From the NCBI RefSeq assembly GCF_000143535.2, contig NC_037322.1, forward strand, positions 682,001 through 746,000: DNA of 64,000 bases. Reading direction: 5' to 3'. The translations under genes were made by a program, and so were the position numbers. How positions within the stretch are numbered: position 1 is the stretch's first letter; each line of letters begins with the position of its first letter. The stretch comes from Botrytis cinerea B05.10. Its lineage: Eukaryota > Ascomycota > Leotiomycetes > Helotiales > Sclerotiniaceae. Shown one piece after another: positions 46,279-58,687 of this stretch. The notes beneath the pieces were generated by a model. The model had not been told where the DNA came from, searched no databases, and was given only the letters and a program-made list of their open reading frames with translations.

Positions 46279-48948
46279 CTACAATTCCTCCACATCACGA
46301 AGCAATCGATATCTTTCATCAAAGCGAACACGCCCCCTCCATCTCAAATTGATTTCATTCAACCCATCCAGATTGACCTCCTCAGGATTTAACAACTTGA
46401 TCTTCCATTGTGTAAATGGAGTGGGCTCGGCATGATCTCTAGTCTCGAATATAGGCTCATCACGTGTCGCGCCTCTCGTGCCATCTGAATAAAGATCATA
46501 CGAGCATCTTCTTACCTGAGGCATACTAGAGAAATGGAATACTTGGTTATTATAGATATCTGAATAGATACCTGATGTGGTGATTTGCAGTCTCACAACA
46601 ACAATGCCACCTTGCATTGCTTCCGGTCTAGGAAGAATCCCATTCAAGGTAGGATCCATTCCACTCAGCCGGTAATGAGACCCCTCCACAAATTGACTTG
46701 CAAGATGTCTCTCAGTAAGGAGAGTAAAACTGGCAGTGTTATCATTGCTTTTGATACCATTAATCATCGATTGACCTTGATTGGAAGGGAGCTGTGATCG
46801 CAGGTCAGTTAATCTTGCGATGGTAGACTGTAAAAAAGAGCAGGAAATTGACTGAAAAAAAAAGGCAATCCTACCGTGTTTGATGGTATGTCATAATTAA
46901 AAGCTAACAAAAATTAGTGAAACGGCGTCAAAAGATAAAAACACGGTCAAGGACTTACGTTGATGATCACTGGCCCATCTTGAGTCGGCATGTTCCAACT
47001 CCATTATAACGGTAGAGAGATCTTGTTGATACTCGACCAGAGGCTTTTGTCCATCGAGAGTAATTGAACTATCGGCTAGTGCCCAATAGCGATATGCCCA
47101 GGCCATATTCCGGAGTGAGAGGACGACGTTGGTTCGCAAAGCCATAGCCCGGTCATAGAACATTGATTTGGCTTCAAGATAAACAGCTTCCTGGCCAACA
47201 AACCCAGCCTTTAATGCCTGCAGATCTGCGATATCTTGAGAACATCGAATTACTTCCATCTGCGCCTGAATATACTCATAACCGGATTTTACTGCTTCTG
47301 CTTGTGCTTGGGCTAATTGTTTCCCATTGATAGCGTGCTTTCGAAGGCCTAGTTGATATGCACTCGCACTTGCAATACCCTGTGAAACTGCGAATACCAT
47401 TTGATCGTCAACTTCTAGGAGCCATCTATCCCATGCGGTCATAGTTACAATGGCAGCAGCATCAGCGTCTCCTTGGCTTGTACCGGAGATATCTCCCGTG
47501 GTAGGAATATCGATATTTGGGTTGTTTCCAAATTGTATTAGTGTCCTCACTATAGTATCAACAGAAGGATATAGAGTACCAAGGGCCTCGATACAGTCTA
47601 GAAGTGTTTGCAATGTTCCAGAGGACAAAATTTTGTTCACTTGACCAGCGATTTTCTCTGCTGCGACAACAGCTCCGATGGCCTGTCTTCCAGCTGCCGC
47701 GCCTTGGACAACTCCACCGGGACTGCCAAGACATAGCTGGCCAACTGCAATTGCAAAGGCTAGGGGCTTATTAGCTATCATCAAACAATCATGTTGTTGT
47801 AAAATTACTTACTGATGGTTGCTTGCAGAATCTCGAACACAGCTCTCAACCTTTGCTCGAAAGCCCAGCTATTCAACCCCACTTCGAAAGCAATTCGTAA
47901 GAACTCTAAAGCGAAAACATCGTTATCAAATTGTTGGAAACAGCCAGTAACTGTTCTCACGGAAGACTCATATTTCTCGAGCGCCAAGTTGCGCATATTG
48001 ACACGCATGTTATACTCATTGATAGCTTGCGACAACATGACATTCCATGCTTGCATGTGAACATCCAAGGACTGTGCCTTATCCTGAAAACGCTCAAATT
48101 GTTGTTCAAATGCTGTTGCAGCATTTAATGCGACTTGAGTTGTTTCTTTGTATCTGCTGAGAACCAACACTGGGGCATAGCTCATATCTTTGCCAGCCAT
48201 TGCTTGGCCAGCTAGTTGCTGACCAAGAGCTCTTGCTTGTGTATTGATGAGGGCATAAGCTCGTTGCCTCGTACTGATTCTTGCAACATGAGAGCATAGT
48301 GAAATCGCTATGGAATTATTTCGCCAGAATTGAATAAGGCCAATTTGAAGCTGGGTATTCAAGCTGGCTTGAAGTTCTTTACTGGTGGTAGAAGGGTAGA
48401 ATTTCTGATATTCGACTTGTAAGCCGCTTTGACTAAAGACTACAATTACTCCAGCATTGGCTTTGCCGGTTCCTATCTGATCAAGAACAACACGCCTTGT
48501 ATTATCGCCTGTGGCTACTGTGATTTGCTGATTTATCACTGACGTATAGATTGAAATGACACAGGTTGTCGTAAGACCTCTTGGAACTGTGAGGGTCACT
48601 GGACCATTGGAGGTGAGAACCCTAGAGACAATAAGGATTGTTCCGTTATCGTTAGGCGCAATAATGGTGGTTTGGTCCAAGACAAGAACATCTGTATATA
48701 CGTTTACTCGGCTCATGGAATGTGGGAGAACTTTAGAGGAATCGAGGAAAACTCCACGGAATGTCGCAATTCTCTGAACGGGGGTAATCGTCAACTGCTG
48801 TAGAAGAAAGTGGAGAAAAAGGATTACTCACTGAAGTGTGATTAACATCTCGAGCTGCTTGTAGTGGAATACTGGCCACGGCTTGCTCATTTGCAAAGGC
48901 TTGCCACCCTGATGGTGAGTTGGGTTGTGGGATGATGATATTCCTCAT
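46279..48948 (-). CDS. Large helical protein with pore-forming-toxin-like layout
   Basis: My model has five exons (48948-48832, 48797-47813, 47759-46959, 46903-46875, 46827-46279) that keep frame for 826 residues. It includes a 29-nt micro-exon and an unusually short first intron (34 nt), so the 5' junction is uncertain. The N-terminal 150 residues are beta-rich and Thr/Val/Ile-heavy. Long Gln/Ala-rich helices follow, then a Gly/Ala-rich hydrophobic segment at about 370-400, then more long helices, and a beta-rich C-terminus. This order (beta domain, long coiled helices with a hydrophobic hairpin, beta domain) recalls the C-terminal part of Tc toxin A subunits and other alpha-pore-forming proteins, but I see no decisive motif. 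It has no signal peptide. It is head-to-head with the XaxA-like gene, which strengthens the idea of a linked function. Function is inferred, not shown. Confidence 0.6.
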
Positions 48949-50824
48949 TTTGCCTCGTTTTAATGGTTAAGATTGGTAGAGTGGTGACTTATTCGTCCCG
49001 ACTAATATCGGCTCAACACGATTTTCTTTCCTTCATCAATGATACGGAGCCAGTTCTCCTTGAAGTATGCACGGGGAAGTCATTGAATCGGTACAAAAAG
49101 CACAACCGAATTACATCATCACGCTATATGCAAGCTAGCCAGCTGGCGGAGACAATGAGACATCACAGAACAGATTTCGAGGAGGGGGGGAAGGGAGCTT
49201 ACATTGGTAATGTCTACATTACCAATGTAAGCAGCACCACAAGCTTCAATTTTCAAGACATGCAAGTAAATTTACAGGTGATTATGCCAGTGGCTACATG
49301 GAGAATAAAAATCGATTGAGCTATGTAAGAGAAGTACTGATATACAAATCGGGAACAACCGACGTAGTTTCAATGACAAACCAGTCTACGATAAATGGCT
49401 GAGCTCCGCATTTGCAACATTATTCAATGCAACCAGCTTGATTCATCGGTCGAACTATATTGTGGCTAGCTGAAAAATCTTTTCATCTATTTACATGGAG
49501 TCAAAGACGTCATTGCGTGGCAGAATTGTAGCACAACCCCCATCGCTTTCTCTCAATATATGATATTTATTAGTAAACTAGAATGAGGGGTTGATCTCCC
49601 ATCTTGCAGTGCGATCATCACAAGCAAATTCGAGGGGCTATCGGCTTTCAACAAGTTAATCTACTGCGTAAGCAGATCGTTGTTCGCATATGATGCTAAA
49701 GTACCGATTGGGTACGAAACAGGATAGGGTTTCTTGCATACATGATAGCCAGTGAAAAATCTTTCGGCTGCTGCGTTTATCTGCCGAGTGGCTTGTGGCT
49801 GCAGTGATGCGGGGAATATTGATTCTCGACGTCTACTCCTGTTTTGTGATCTTCACTATTCCCTCGAATTAAATTAAGAGGTGAGTTTCTCTAACTTATC
49901 CACAATTTGTTGTGGACTGATTTTGACGACCTCGAAGTGCAGGACATGCCATGGAAGCATAATAAATTTCGGTACCGAAAACAATTGGCATACATTGTCT
50001 TTTACGCATATTCTACCGTTGATGAACAGTGGGGGAAGTAACACCCGCAAGCCCATGATGTGCCCTTGTATTCGTGACTATCAATGATAATGCACCTTAT
50101 CCCACAAACGCTCACCTCGATGCTACCCTGCAACTCAACCTCATCACCTCAACATTCATAGACGCGCGTCACCAAATTCGAATATCGCGAAGAATATGGT
50201 AGAATTTCCAGCTACCTAAGTCTTTAGCTGGATACTTCCCAGCGACATACTTCAGCTCGTATATCACAAAGAGAATTCCGAATCAATCATCTTGCGTCTG
50301 TTTTTATGCGTGAGATGCGTCACTAAATTTTTGCACTGAACAGATACAAACTTCCCACTTGTAATTCTGTGCATCAAACTACAGTGGATTTATGGCTAGG
50401 AATTCAATTACTGAGCTTCTTGAAGTCTTGGTGGCCTAATTTGAATCACATGCTAAGCAGCATTGCCACTTCCCTGTTATTCTTCAATTGATCATGCAAT
50501 TATCACCTCGTAACGAGAAACATGAGCGGACGTTGTTTTACTGCTTGTGATGCAAGTAGACATAAACGTGTTTTTATAACGTGGAAATTGTTACAACGAT
50601 AGAGAGTCATAGCCAGCCACAATTATTCCTTGATAATTGGATCTCGATCAACGTTCGTGCAGCCAGGTAATATTGGCATGGAAATTTTGCTGAACTAAGG
50701 ACATTTAAATATGAAGGACTTCGTTGCTTTTTCGTCAAAATTTTGGTAATTGTAATCCATGATAATCTTATCCATCAATTGAAGACTTCACTTTTCACAA
50801 CATTCTTACAATCCATCGGTAATC
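48949..50824. other. Divergent intergenic region between the two toxin-like genes
   Basis: About 1.9 kb separates the two starts. It contains the perfect inverted repeat listed separately and an open frame at 48963-49319 that has no recognisable motif and includes the repeat. It is probably promoter sequence for both genes. Confidence 0.45.
49197..49232. repeat. Perfect inverted repeat, 17-bp arms, 2-nt loop
   Basis: The left arm starts GCTTACATTGG and the right arm ends CCAATGTAAGC, with CT between the arms; every base of the 17-bp arms pairs. It can form a long hairpin or cruciform, or act as a dyad binding site. It lies about 250 bp upstream of the minus-strand toxin-like gene. Confidence 0.93.
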
Positions 50825-52446
50825 ATGTCGTTTGACCCTTCAAGACCAATTGATGACGAGGAGGTTTGGTTCCCCAAGGGGATGTTTGTCGATAATCGTA
50901 CCCATTCCAAGTTTGGCTTTGATGCCGGCGACGATGAAAGAGCTTTCATCTTCGACTCTTCCGATATGAAGGCGTTGAATCGCTTTCTCGGGACGGGCAG
51001 ATTGCTACCAACCACCCGCAATGAGTATCTACGATCATTGGGCATTTTGACGAGCGATCCCCTCAGTAGGGACCTGACGAGTGAGGTTGACAGTCTTGTG
51101 GTGACTTATACCAAGGTACGTATAGCAATTGAGCGATAAGACCATCTGAGACGTCATGATTGGAACTAGTGTGCACTCAAGGATGGGGTATTTCGTTGAA
51201 AAATTGGCTAATCAATTCATTATCTTGCCTTGAATATAGATCAGAGGTGACTGTGTTTACTTCAGAGATCATACATGGCGTAGAATTGTCGACATTGCAG
51301 CGCAAATCAGAATCTATGCCACAATGTCAGGTGGAACGGAAGAAACTTCTTACACAGTTCTTATGCTAAAATGGATTGGCGACTTCCACGATGAAAACAA
51401 CAAGACGAATCCTGATCAAGCAAAATTGAGAGAATTGAGAGAGGGCATCCAATGGGTGATCAATGACGAGCTCAGGGTTATCAAACAATTACAGGCTGGA
51501 GCACAAGAGGCATTGACCGGCTTGGAAGGTTTTCACGGCCAATGCGAAAAACATGAAGCTGCAATGAGAGCTAATGCCAATTCTCTTGAGGCGCAATTGG
51601 TCAGAGAGGGTAATGATATTGCGAGTATGCAAAAAAAGATCGATGCGGCTCAAGCTGAGGTGGATGAGTACCAGGCAAGAATTGACGGAAGTAAGAAATT
51701 TTCAACTGTTCACTTTATACTTGGAACCTCTCACTAATCTTTAATTTTCTGTGCTACAGAAAATAGAGTGATAACAGATGCCCCCAAATATATGTGGGTG
51801 TAAGTTAATGAACTGCAACTTCTTTCGTCTAACTCGGCTAATTATATTCAGTTGGCCCGTTGGAACTTTCATCGGAGTGGGCCTCGTTCAAGCAGCCAGG
51901 AATGAGATCAGGGGCATGACAGAAGCCATGCAGAAGATTCAGGCTATTATGGATGAGTATGAAACTAAACAGAGAACTGCTTCTCGTTTGGAACTCAACA
52001 TTAGTTTTGTCAACGTAGGTGATCAAACCCTCAAGATCACACACAGTACTAATCAGGATATCTACTTAGAGCCAAGTAAATAGTCTCACTGGTGAAATTA
52101 GACCAGCAATGCGCACACTCGAACTACTCCAGGGAGCGTGGAAATCCATGGTTACAGATCTTGAGACTATCAAACACTTGATTGACAACGATACTGAGAA
52201 CATACCTCCAATGATACTCGCGAGACCCCAGATGCAGAAAATTGTTAATGAGTGGAACGAATTGAGAGATTTTGGTACGTCTGAGAACTCTACTATTGAA
52301 TCTTACCCCGATCGCCCATCTGACTTTTTCTCACAGCGAGCAATTATATTCAAAACTCCTACATTAGCGAGTCTCCGGAAAATGTGAGTGTAGCGCAGTA
52401 CATTCATCAGCTGGAGCTAAGGTACTTTGCCACGTCAAAATGCTAA
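50825..52446 (+). CDS. Alpha-xenorhabdolysin A-like (XaxA/YaxA) pore-forming-type protein
   Basis: Exons 50825-51115, 51240-51690, 51760-51799, 51852-52014, about 52103-52274 and 52337-52446 give roughly 409 residues, close to the usual XaxA length. The acceptor before the fifth exon is unresolved. The order of parts follows the XaxA family: a head segment with an LP-containing helix (about residues 55-75), a DHTWRRI helix near 107, a very long charged coiled coil (about 150-230), then a short hydrophobic stretch around 240-255 in the position of the membrane-insertion hairpin, followed by a second long helix and a C-terminal helix. It lacks a signal peptide, as do bacterial members. In bacteria, XaxA works with XaxB as a two-component pore; no XaxB partner was recognised, but the neighbouring divergent gene could be a partner. 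Horizontal origin is inferred. Family assignment is by recall. Confidence 0.6.
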
Positions 52447-53765
52447 GAGCGAAACACGAACATCCAACTTGTTCAGGATGTGCGATGACAAGATGGTGAT
52501 TGGCGGAATCGGGATTGTCGTGGGTTTTTATGAATGTAGGGGATTAGGATGTCGAAGTTTCTTATCTCTTGAACAGTCGATAGTTTCAAATGACATCATA
52601 TGCAATGACTGTTGGTGCACTCGCTCGCTCACTGTAAGGAGAACAACGGCCAATTTGCGAAAAATATACCTCCGCTGATCTTCTCTTGCTACTTGAAATA
52701 ATCGAATTGGCATATAATTTCCAAACCACACACACTCGCCTTGATTCAACCAAAATAATCTCTCCGAATTCGAATGCTTCGCACGAAAAAAAAAAAAAGA
52801 CAGCGATACCATTCTAAGATAAGTCCATAATCATCAAAGAGAAAGGAATAGATACTCCATGCTCAATGCTCGATGTCGAAGATTCCTAGCAGAATAATCT
52901 ATAAATGAACTCGTCGTTTCAAAGAAAAAAAAGAAAAAAAAGATATGAGCATAGCATAATAGAATCATTCCCCACCCCGATGGTTCAGATATTTCGATAC
53001 GGTATATTGCATTATGCCGGTGTAATTCCCCACGTTTTGCATTCGTCTCATGGATGGATGTGATGGGTTTGAAACGGGTGGGTTAGTTGATGAATTAGCG
53101 CTGCGATGTGGATTCAGGGGTGAGGAGGACGGTTGTTTAAATTTCGGGGAGGGTGGGAAGGATCAGGAGGGATGTTGGGTTGATGTGATTTTGGGGGTTT
53201 GCTTTAATGGTAGGTTTCTTTCCTTTTTAACGGTCTGTGTTTGAGGGACTTCTTTTTACTCGCCCAATACACTTGGATTAGGAAGTGATCAAACTCCTGG
53301 AGAGTAGGAAGGATTTAGTGTACGATGATGTCACCAGATATCAAATAGAAATGCTAGTCTTGAATCGCTAGTAAAGTATCTCGATTTGGCTGTTTAATCT
53401 AATCTAGTATTGTGACACGATTCGCTGATGGTCTATTCACTGATAGTATTTCAGATATATCGCGTCTCGAAAGATCACACGATCAACATCTCCATTCGCC
53501 TCCTGGAAAAGAGATAACGCGGCATCAACTCTTTCAGCATGTTGTCTCTGTAAAAGAAACACAGTCTCGGGAGTGAGTACTTCTCACGTGTCGGATGTCT
53601 GATACCACGTGACGTTCTTTACTCCTTGCCGCAACTATCGTGAGTGTGGGCATGCATTGGGAGACTTGTAGATCGATCCGCCATTTTTATATCCTAGGCT
53701 CGAATTTTCCTGTATCCAGCTCCATGATTTCTTGTATCGGATTTTTTCCACCATCTCTCAATCTT
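52447..53765. other. Intergenic region
   Basis: It contains a 13-15 nt poly-A run near 52785-52798 and a G-rich segment at 53050-53220 with an open but unsupported frame. No gene was recognised. Confidence 0.35.
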
Positions 53766-54455
53766 TCAAACACCACTTCCCTGCACGACCAATCTCCACA
53801 TTCCAAAATTTCTACCCCAGCCTGCAGCTTTCTTCTCCTGTCCCATCGACGAAGGGAATTCTTTCAAATTTAATCTTTCCACCACACTATATCCCAAATC
53901 CAAAAACTTGCACAATCGCAACCATTTCTCGCCTCTATAGTTCTCTTGCTCATCGAGAGCGATTTCTAACAATCTTCCTTCCTTTTTGAGGGAGCTTGTG
54001 ACGGAATCTGATTTCTCTGGTTGAGCAATTTTGATGTCCTCGGCTGTGTTGATGTTGGAGGTATATTGCGATAATTTACTCCACGTAGCCAGATGATTGA
54101 GCCAGCTATTAGCGCAGGGTCTTCTCTCCACATCACTTTCTCCATCTCCATGTTTCCGCGACGATGAGACAGGTACGATGAATTTAGTGTTTGGGTATTG
54201 GATCATAAGCTCGTTTGACGCGCCATCCTTCGAAATTTCGGTAAATGTATGGGTGCTGAGTTGTGGTAACGAACTATTCAATGTTTCGGCGGAGATATGT
54301 GTGTATCCTAGAGTTTGGAGGGCATTTCCTAATGCTGAGGTACTGGATGCATGATCGCTGAGGATGAATATGCTGGGATGCTGAGGGGTATCGATTTGTG
54401 TGGAAGTAGCGGCTAGAATTGGGAGGAGGCCAGTGATAAAGGGTGAGAAAAACAT
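53766..54455 (-). CDS. Sulfotransferase-like protein with degenerate P-loop (tentative)
   Basis: A single exon of 229 residues from the Met at 54455, which starts a likely signal or anchor segment (FFSPFITGLLPILAAT). The segment SIFILSDHASSTSALGNAL followed by LQTLGY sits where fungal Sulfotransf_4-type proteins have their PAPS-binding P-loop (GLPRTGTSSL-like), but the loop is changed. NTKFIVPVSS matches the second PAPS-binding strand. Near the C-terminus, EKWLRLCKFLDL resembles the WxxLCxFLG motif of that family. The order of elements therefore fits a diverged, perhaps inactive, sulfotransferase fold. An upstream in-frame Met at 54527 exists but is less plausible because it would bury the hydrophobic start. 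Confidence 0.5.
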   Translation of the reverse strand: MFFSPFITGLLPILAATSTQIDTPQHPSIFILSDHASSTSALGNALQTLGYTHISAETLNSSLPQLSTHTFTEISKDGASNELMIQYPNTKFIVPVSSSRKHGDGESDVERRPCANSWLNHLATWSKLSQYTSNINTAEDIKIAQPEKSDSVTSSLKKEGRLLEIALDEQENYRGEKWLRLCKFLDLGYSVVERLNLKEFPSSMGQEKKAAGWGRNFGMWRLVVQGSGV

Positions 54456-57022
54456 TTTGATTTTTGAATTCGGTTGATTTGCAGAAAGAAGCTGTTTGAA
54501 TGAAATATCCAGACGATTTAGAGACAATATCCAATCTTGTATAGCTTCGAATAGTAACTTTCACGTGTGTAGTGCCTCGTTATCTGAAACGGATCGCTCA
54601 ATGCATGTGTCAAACGATCAAAGGATGAAAAGAAGCTAAATCTTTAGAAAAAGTTAAAAGGACAATGGCATATATTCAGAGGATTAGCTTAAAGATATAC
54701 TTTACATTGACCTTACCATGTAAGAGCTCGTTCCATCAATATTGTCAAGGTCCCATATGGAGAGAATGTCATTTCCCCTGATTCAGCTAGAGATTGCCCG
54801 CTTAGTAAGCCGTGCACCGCGTAATGACACCGGGAGTCGGTGCTTTAATTTACCATGTTTACGCAACGTATCAGTGTTATTAATAACATTGTCATCCTCC
54901 AATCTTGAGTCTGTGTGCTTTGTCGTCCTGACGAGGCGGAAAGCGCATTTGGTGGAGAGGATCAACAGCATACTGTGAATTCGAGGGATTGTGATTTGTG
55001 GATGTGATGGGCTACTTCTGCGTGTTACGCGGATACGGCGACACGGACGGGGAAAGCTTTAGATGTGGATTATTAGTGGAGATAAGCATTTTTAAGGGTT
55101 CTTTGAATTCTTCCAAAGTTCGAGAATGGAGGCCCCAGCCGGATTACAATCCACATCAGATGTTAATTGCCGATATTGGATCAGCAGGCTGTGTCTAGGC
55201 TATTTGTGGTTCCGGATTAGGATGAAACAGTTACAGTGGCGAGAGTGGAAAGGAGGTGCGAGGGACCTAGAGCGGTGTAAGCTAAAACCCCCTGAATGCG
55301 AAGTCGAAGTGCGAAGTACGAAGAACGAAAGGGAACATGCTAGGATGTTATTTATGGGGTTATTCACCAAATTAATCTGGGCCCTGAATTCAGGAGAATA
55401 AGATCTAGATTATAAGAAGAACCTCAATGAGAACGAACCGATGCTTCAAAAGAAAACTTCATATCAAACTTTCCACATACGATAATTCAATGCCATAAAT
55501 TTGAGGGGCTGACAGCCATACGATAGGATAATATTGCGCCAGTAACTTGGAGAGTATGTTCATTGTTTCAATGATAGCACACTAAACTGGCCATATGGTG
55601 GGGATCATCCGACCTAAAACTCGGACACATGGAGTCGTCTTGATGAACGCGAACACCAAATCTCGTCGTTATTAGTTTGAAATAATAACCCGATGGAAAA
55701 TAACGCCGGGTTTGTGGATGACAGGAGAATTTAGCCGTAAAGTCTGAAGTCTGAAGTGTGATTTAGGTTAAGCTCGATTCTAAAGTATTGGAAATTGGCT
55801 AGCGGAACATCGACAAGGTTATACTTGACGAACTCTCGACTGCTGGCAAAATGATTGCAAAATCAGTCGCAATCCATACCGAATAAGGTCTTCAGGCTGC
55901 GTATGTGACAAGCAACGGGGAACTAGATCTCATACTATAAAAAGGTATGTTCAGCTCTACATAACCTGGTAAGGTGTCTGTCGTAGCTTTGGCATGCGTC
56001 GAGACCGATGTTTGTCCATTACCATCATTCTCGGCATAGCACTCAGCCAACTCATTAATCCAGGATGTAAACAAATCAGTTCTCGTAAAAGCAGTCGATT
56101 ACTGCTCATTAGACGTTTGCTTGTTCATGATGATGGTGTTTGTGCGAAACCTCACATTGACAGATTCCGAGACCTTGTTTCCTATCACACGAATATCATC
56201 TGTTGTAGGATAAGCACTTGAGTGGAGCGAGGTATTACCACATACTCCCTTTGCGCTCGGATTGTTGATACCCTTAGATCTTTCTCGTAGCTCTGATATC
56301 CAGATCTTGTGATTCATTCAGTAGTCAATGTGCACGGGAAATTGCTCAGCTGGTTTAAGCTATTCTTGCGGATAATGTGAGAAGTATCTGCTCACAATTT
56401 GAACAGGTTGTGAGCGTGGGCATATCGACTTTGTAAATATTGCAGAGACAATCGGGTGGGCGTTCATTTACAACATAATTATCCATTTCGAATGAGATAT
56501 TATCTTATTGTTCAAAGTCATATATCTGTTGAAAGTGTAATAATAAATTGTAATGTACTGCGTGGATCTGGGAGTTCAATAATTTTCTCGATTACATAAG
56601 CAGACACAACATCACGTGCCATTCTGGTAGTGGCGGAAGCGAAGATGATAATCTTCACTTCATCCATCGCATCAAAGATATTAAATATATCAATTATATC
56701 AGCAGAAGTTGTATCATTGAATTGTATCATTGAATTATTTCACTTAGCCACATCATTCAATTGTATCATTTACGAAGAATCACTCATCAAGCTCAAATTG
56801 CAACGTTAGATTTTCAAAGAAGGTTTTTATGTAAACGATTGACTTTGTTATGTCCCATATATTTCCTGCTTCTGTTTTCCCGTCTTGACTTGCAACTTCA
56901 AATTGTCAACAACTAAATACATGAAAGAATATGAATGATCAACATTTAGCTGACCCTATGTACAGACTTGTGAAGATCTCTCCCCTTAGGTTGTGAACCT
57001 AATTGTTCCCGAGGGAAACAAT
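54456..57022. other. Gene-poor region of about 2.5 kb
   Basis: Only short, unsupported frames. It includes short direct repeats: GAAGT-type units near 55300-55325, and three copies of a TTGTATCATT unit at about 56709-56770. The last 100 bp are the 3' flank of the cellobiohydrolase gene. Confidence 0.35.
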
Positions 57023-58687
57023 CTATTGGCATTGGGAGTAGTAAGGGTTGAGGGCAACACAGGTGCTGCCTGAAACGCAAGCGGTAGCTCCAGAGTATCC
57101 AGAACCTCCACATTGGGCATACTTAGCGACACCACCAGCTCCTGAAGTTGCAGTCGATGCGGGTGCCGAGCTAACGGTTGTAGTGCCTGGAACACTTGGG
57201 GCGGCTCCAGATCCAGTGTAGGTAGAGTTGATGGGACCCCACTTGATGTTTGAGAAGGTGACGGAAGAACCTGGAGAATTGGCTTCAACATCAACGGGGT
57301 TACCTGAAGTAGCACTGCATGATCCTCGAGTGACACCTGGGGCGCTTGGGGATTTGGTTGCTGGGTAAGGGGCATCGAGCCACAACATGTTGGCGGTATG
57401 GTCATCCCAGATGGACATGACAAGTACCATACCCTTTGCCAAAGCTTTGCTCATTGTGGCAAGACCTCCCTTAGTAGCGAATTCGTTGGTGTCACCAAAA
57501 GCAGTCTTTTGTGCGGCACAGAAAGAGTCGGTGATGGAATTTCCTGGAACTCCAGCGATTGTGGATTGCGAGTTTGGAATCACGACGCCATTCTGAACAT
57601 AGAATCGTCGGATTTCTTTCAAGGTACCTGAAGCTGTTCCATCGTTGGTGATGAATTGGGTTACAACGGTGAAAACTTTGTTGGTGTTCACGGTAAGACC
57701 TGCACCATAGAAAGAGGTGTTACCCTGGCGGTAAGAGTTGAAGTCACAACCATCAGCATCGCATAGAGAAGAGTATCTTGCTCCAATGCCGCAATCAGTT
57801 CCAGTGCAGCGAGTCTGGGTGTCAACGGAACATGGATGAGGAGTGTATGCGGCAGAGATCTTATTGGCTTCCCAAATGTCCATCTCTGAACAGCATGAAC
57901 CATATTGTCCTGCACCAGCATTGACATCATTGCTGGATGGAGTCCATCCTACAGAGTTTGCCTGTAATGCAGTTAGGATATGGTGAAGTTGGACAAGTTC
58001 AAAAAAAATCAGATGCTTACCACGCCGTTGATGAATTTGATGTCTTGTGGACATTGAGCATCACAATAACCTGTACCGTATTTGGCACCAGCCTATTGAA
58101 AATGGTTAGTTTTCATTCCTTGAATGGAGTTCATGTTCTTGAAATACCTTGTTGGTTGGGAAACGGGACAATCCTCCATCAGCATCCATTGCGGCAAAGT
58201 ACAAGGCACCGTTAAGACCACATGGAAGGTTCGAAACGTCAACATCGAATGTGAATTCTTGATTCAAAAGCTTAAGCATCTGGTATTGTGTTGTCGATCC
58301 AGCAGCCATCAAATAGGTACGAGAACCAACGTTGGTATTTGCACCCTTGGTGACGAAGTTGAGTTTGATCGAATTGCCACTTGTGGTGATTCCATAAACT
58401 CCAGAATAATCTGCACCATCTAGAGCACAGTTTGCAGCACAAGTTGCTCCATCAGGACAGAGAGTTTTATCCCAAGTATTGCCTGTGTAGCAATTGGTGG
58501 AACCAGTGGTCGAGTGAAGCCATCTCCAGTTGGCGTCGACGACAATGGATTGAGCGGAGGTAGTACAACCGCTAGCAGTACATTGACTGACACTGAGGGG
58601 CGGGTGCGTTTCTGTGGTAAGTGTACCGGCTTGTTGTGCGCGGGCGGCCGCTAGAAGAGAAGTGAAGGCAAGAACTTTCGAAATCAT
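57023..58687 (-). CDS. GH7 cellobiohydrolase (exo-cellulase) with C-terminal CBM1
   Basis: Secreted enzyme that releases cellobiose from the reducing ends of cellulose. Three exons (58687-58148, 58092-58021, 57961-57023), all phase 0, give 516 residues. Residues 1-17 are a signal peptide ([13 protein letters not shown]). The GH7 catalytic domain follows, with the many expected Cys residues, the [11 protein letters not shown] segment assembled over the first junction, and the catalytic triad in [11 protein letters not shown] (nucleophile Glu, Asp and acid/base Glu). A Ser/Thr/Pro/Ala-rich linker (about residues 445-475) leads to the fungal carbohydrate-binding module [18 protein letters not shown], ending NPYYSQCQ, with aromatic residues for cellulose binding. 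It is intact and probably induced on plant cell walls. Codon use is ordinary. Confidence 0.97.

Noticed and set aside
48963..49319. 118-codon plus-strand frame over the inverted repeat
   Set aside because: It contains the palindrome, has no motif, and lies in the divergent promoter.
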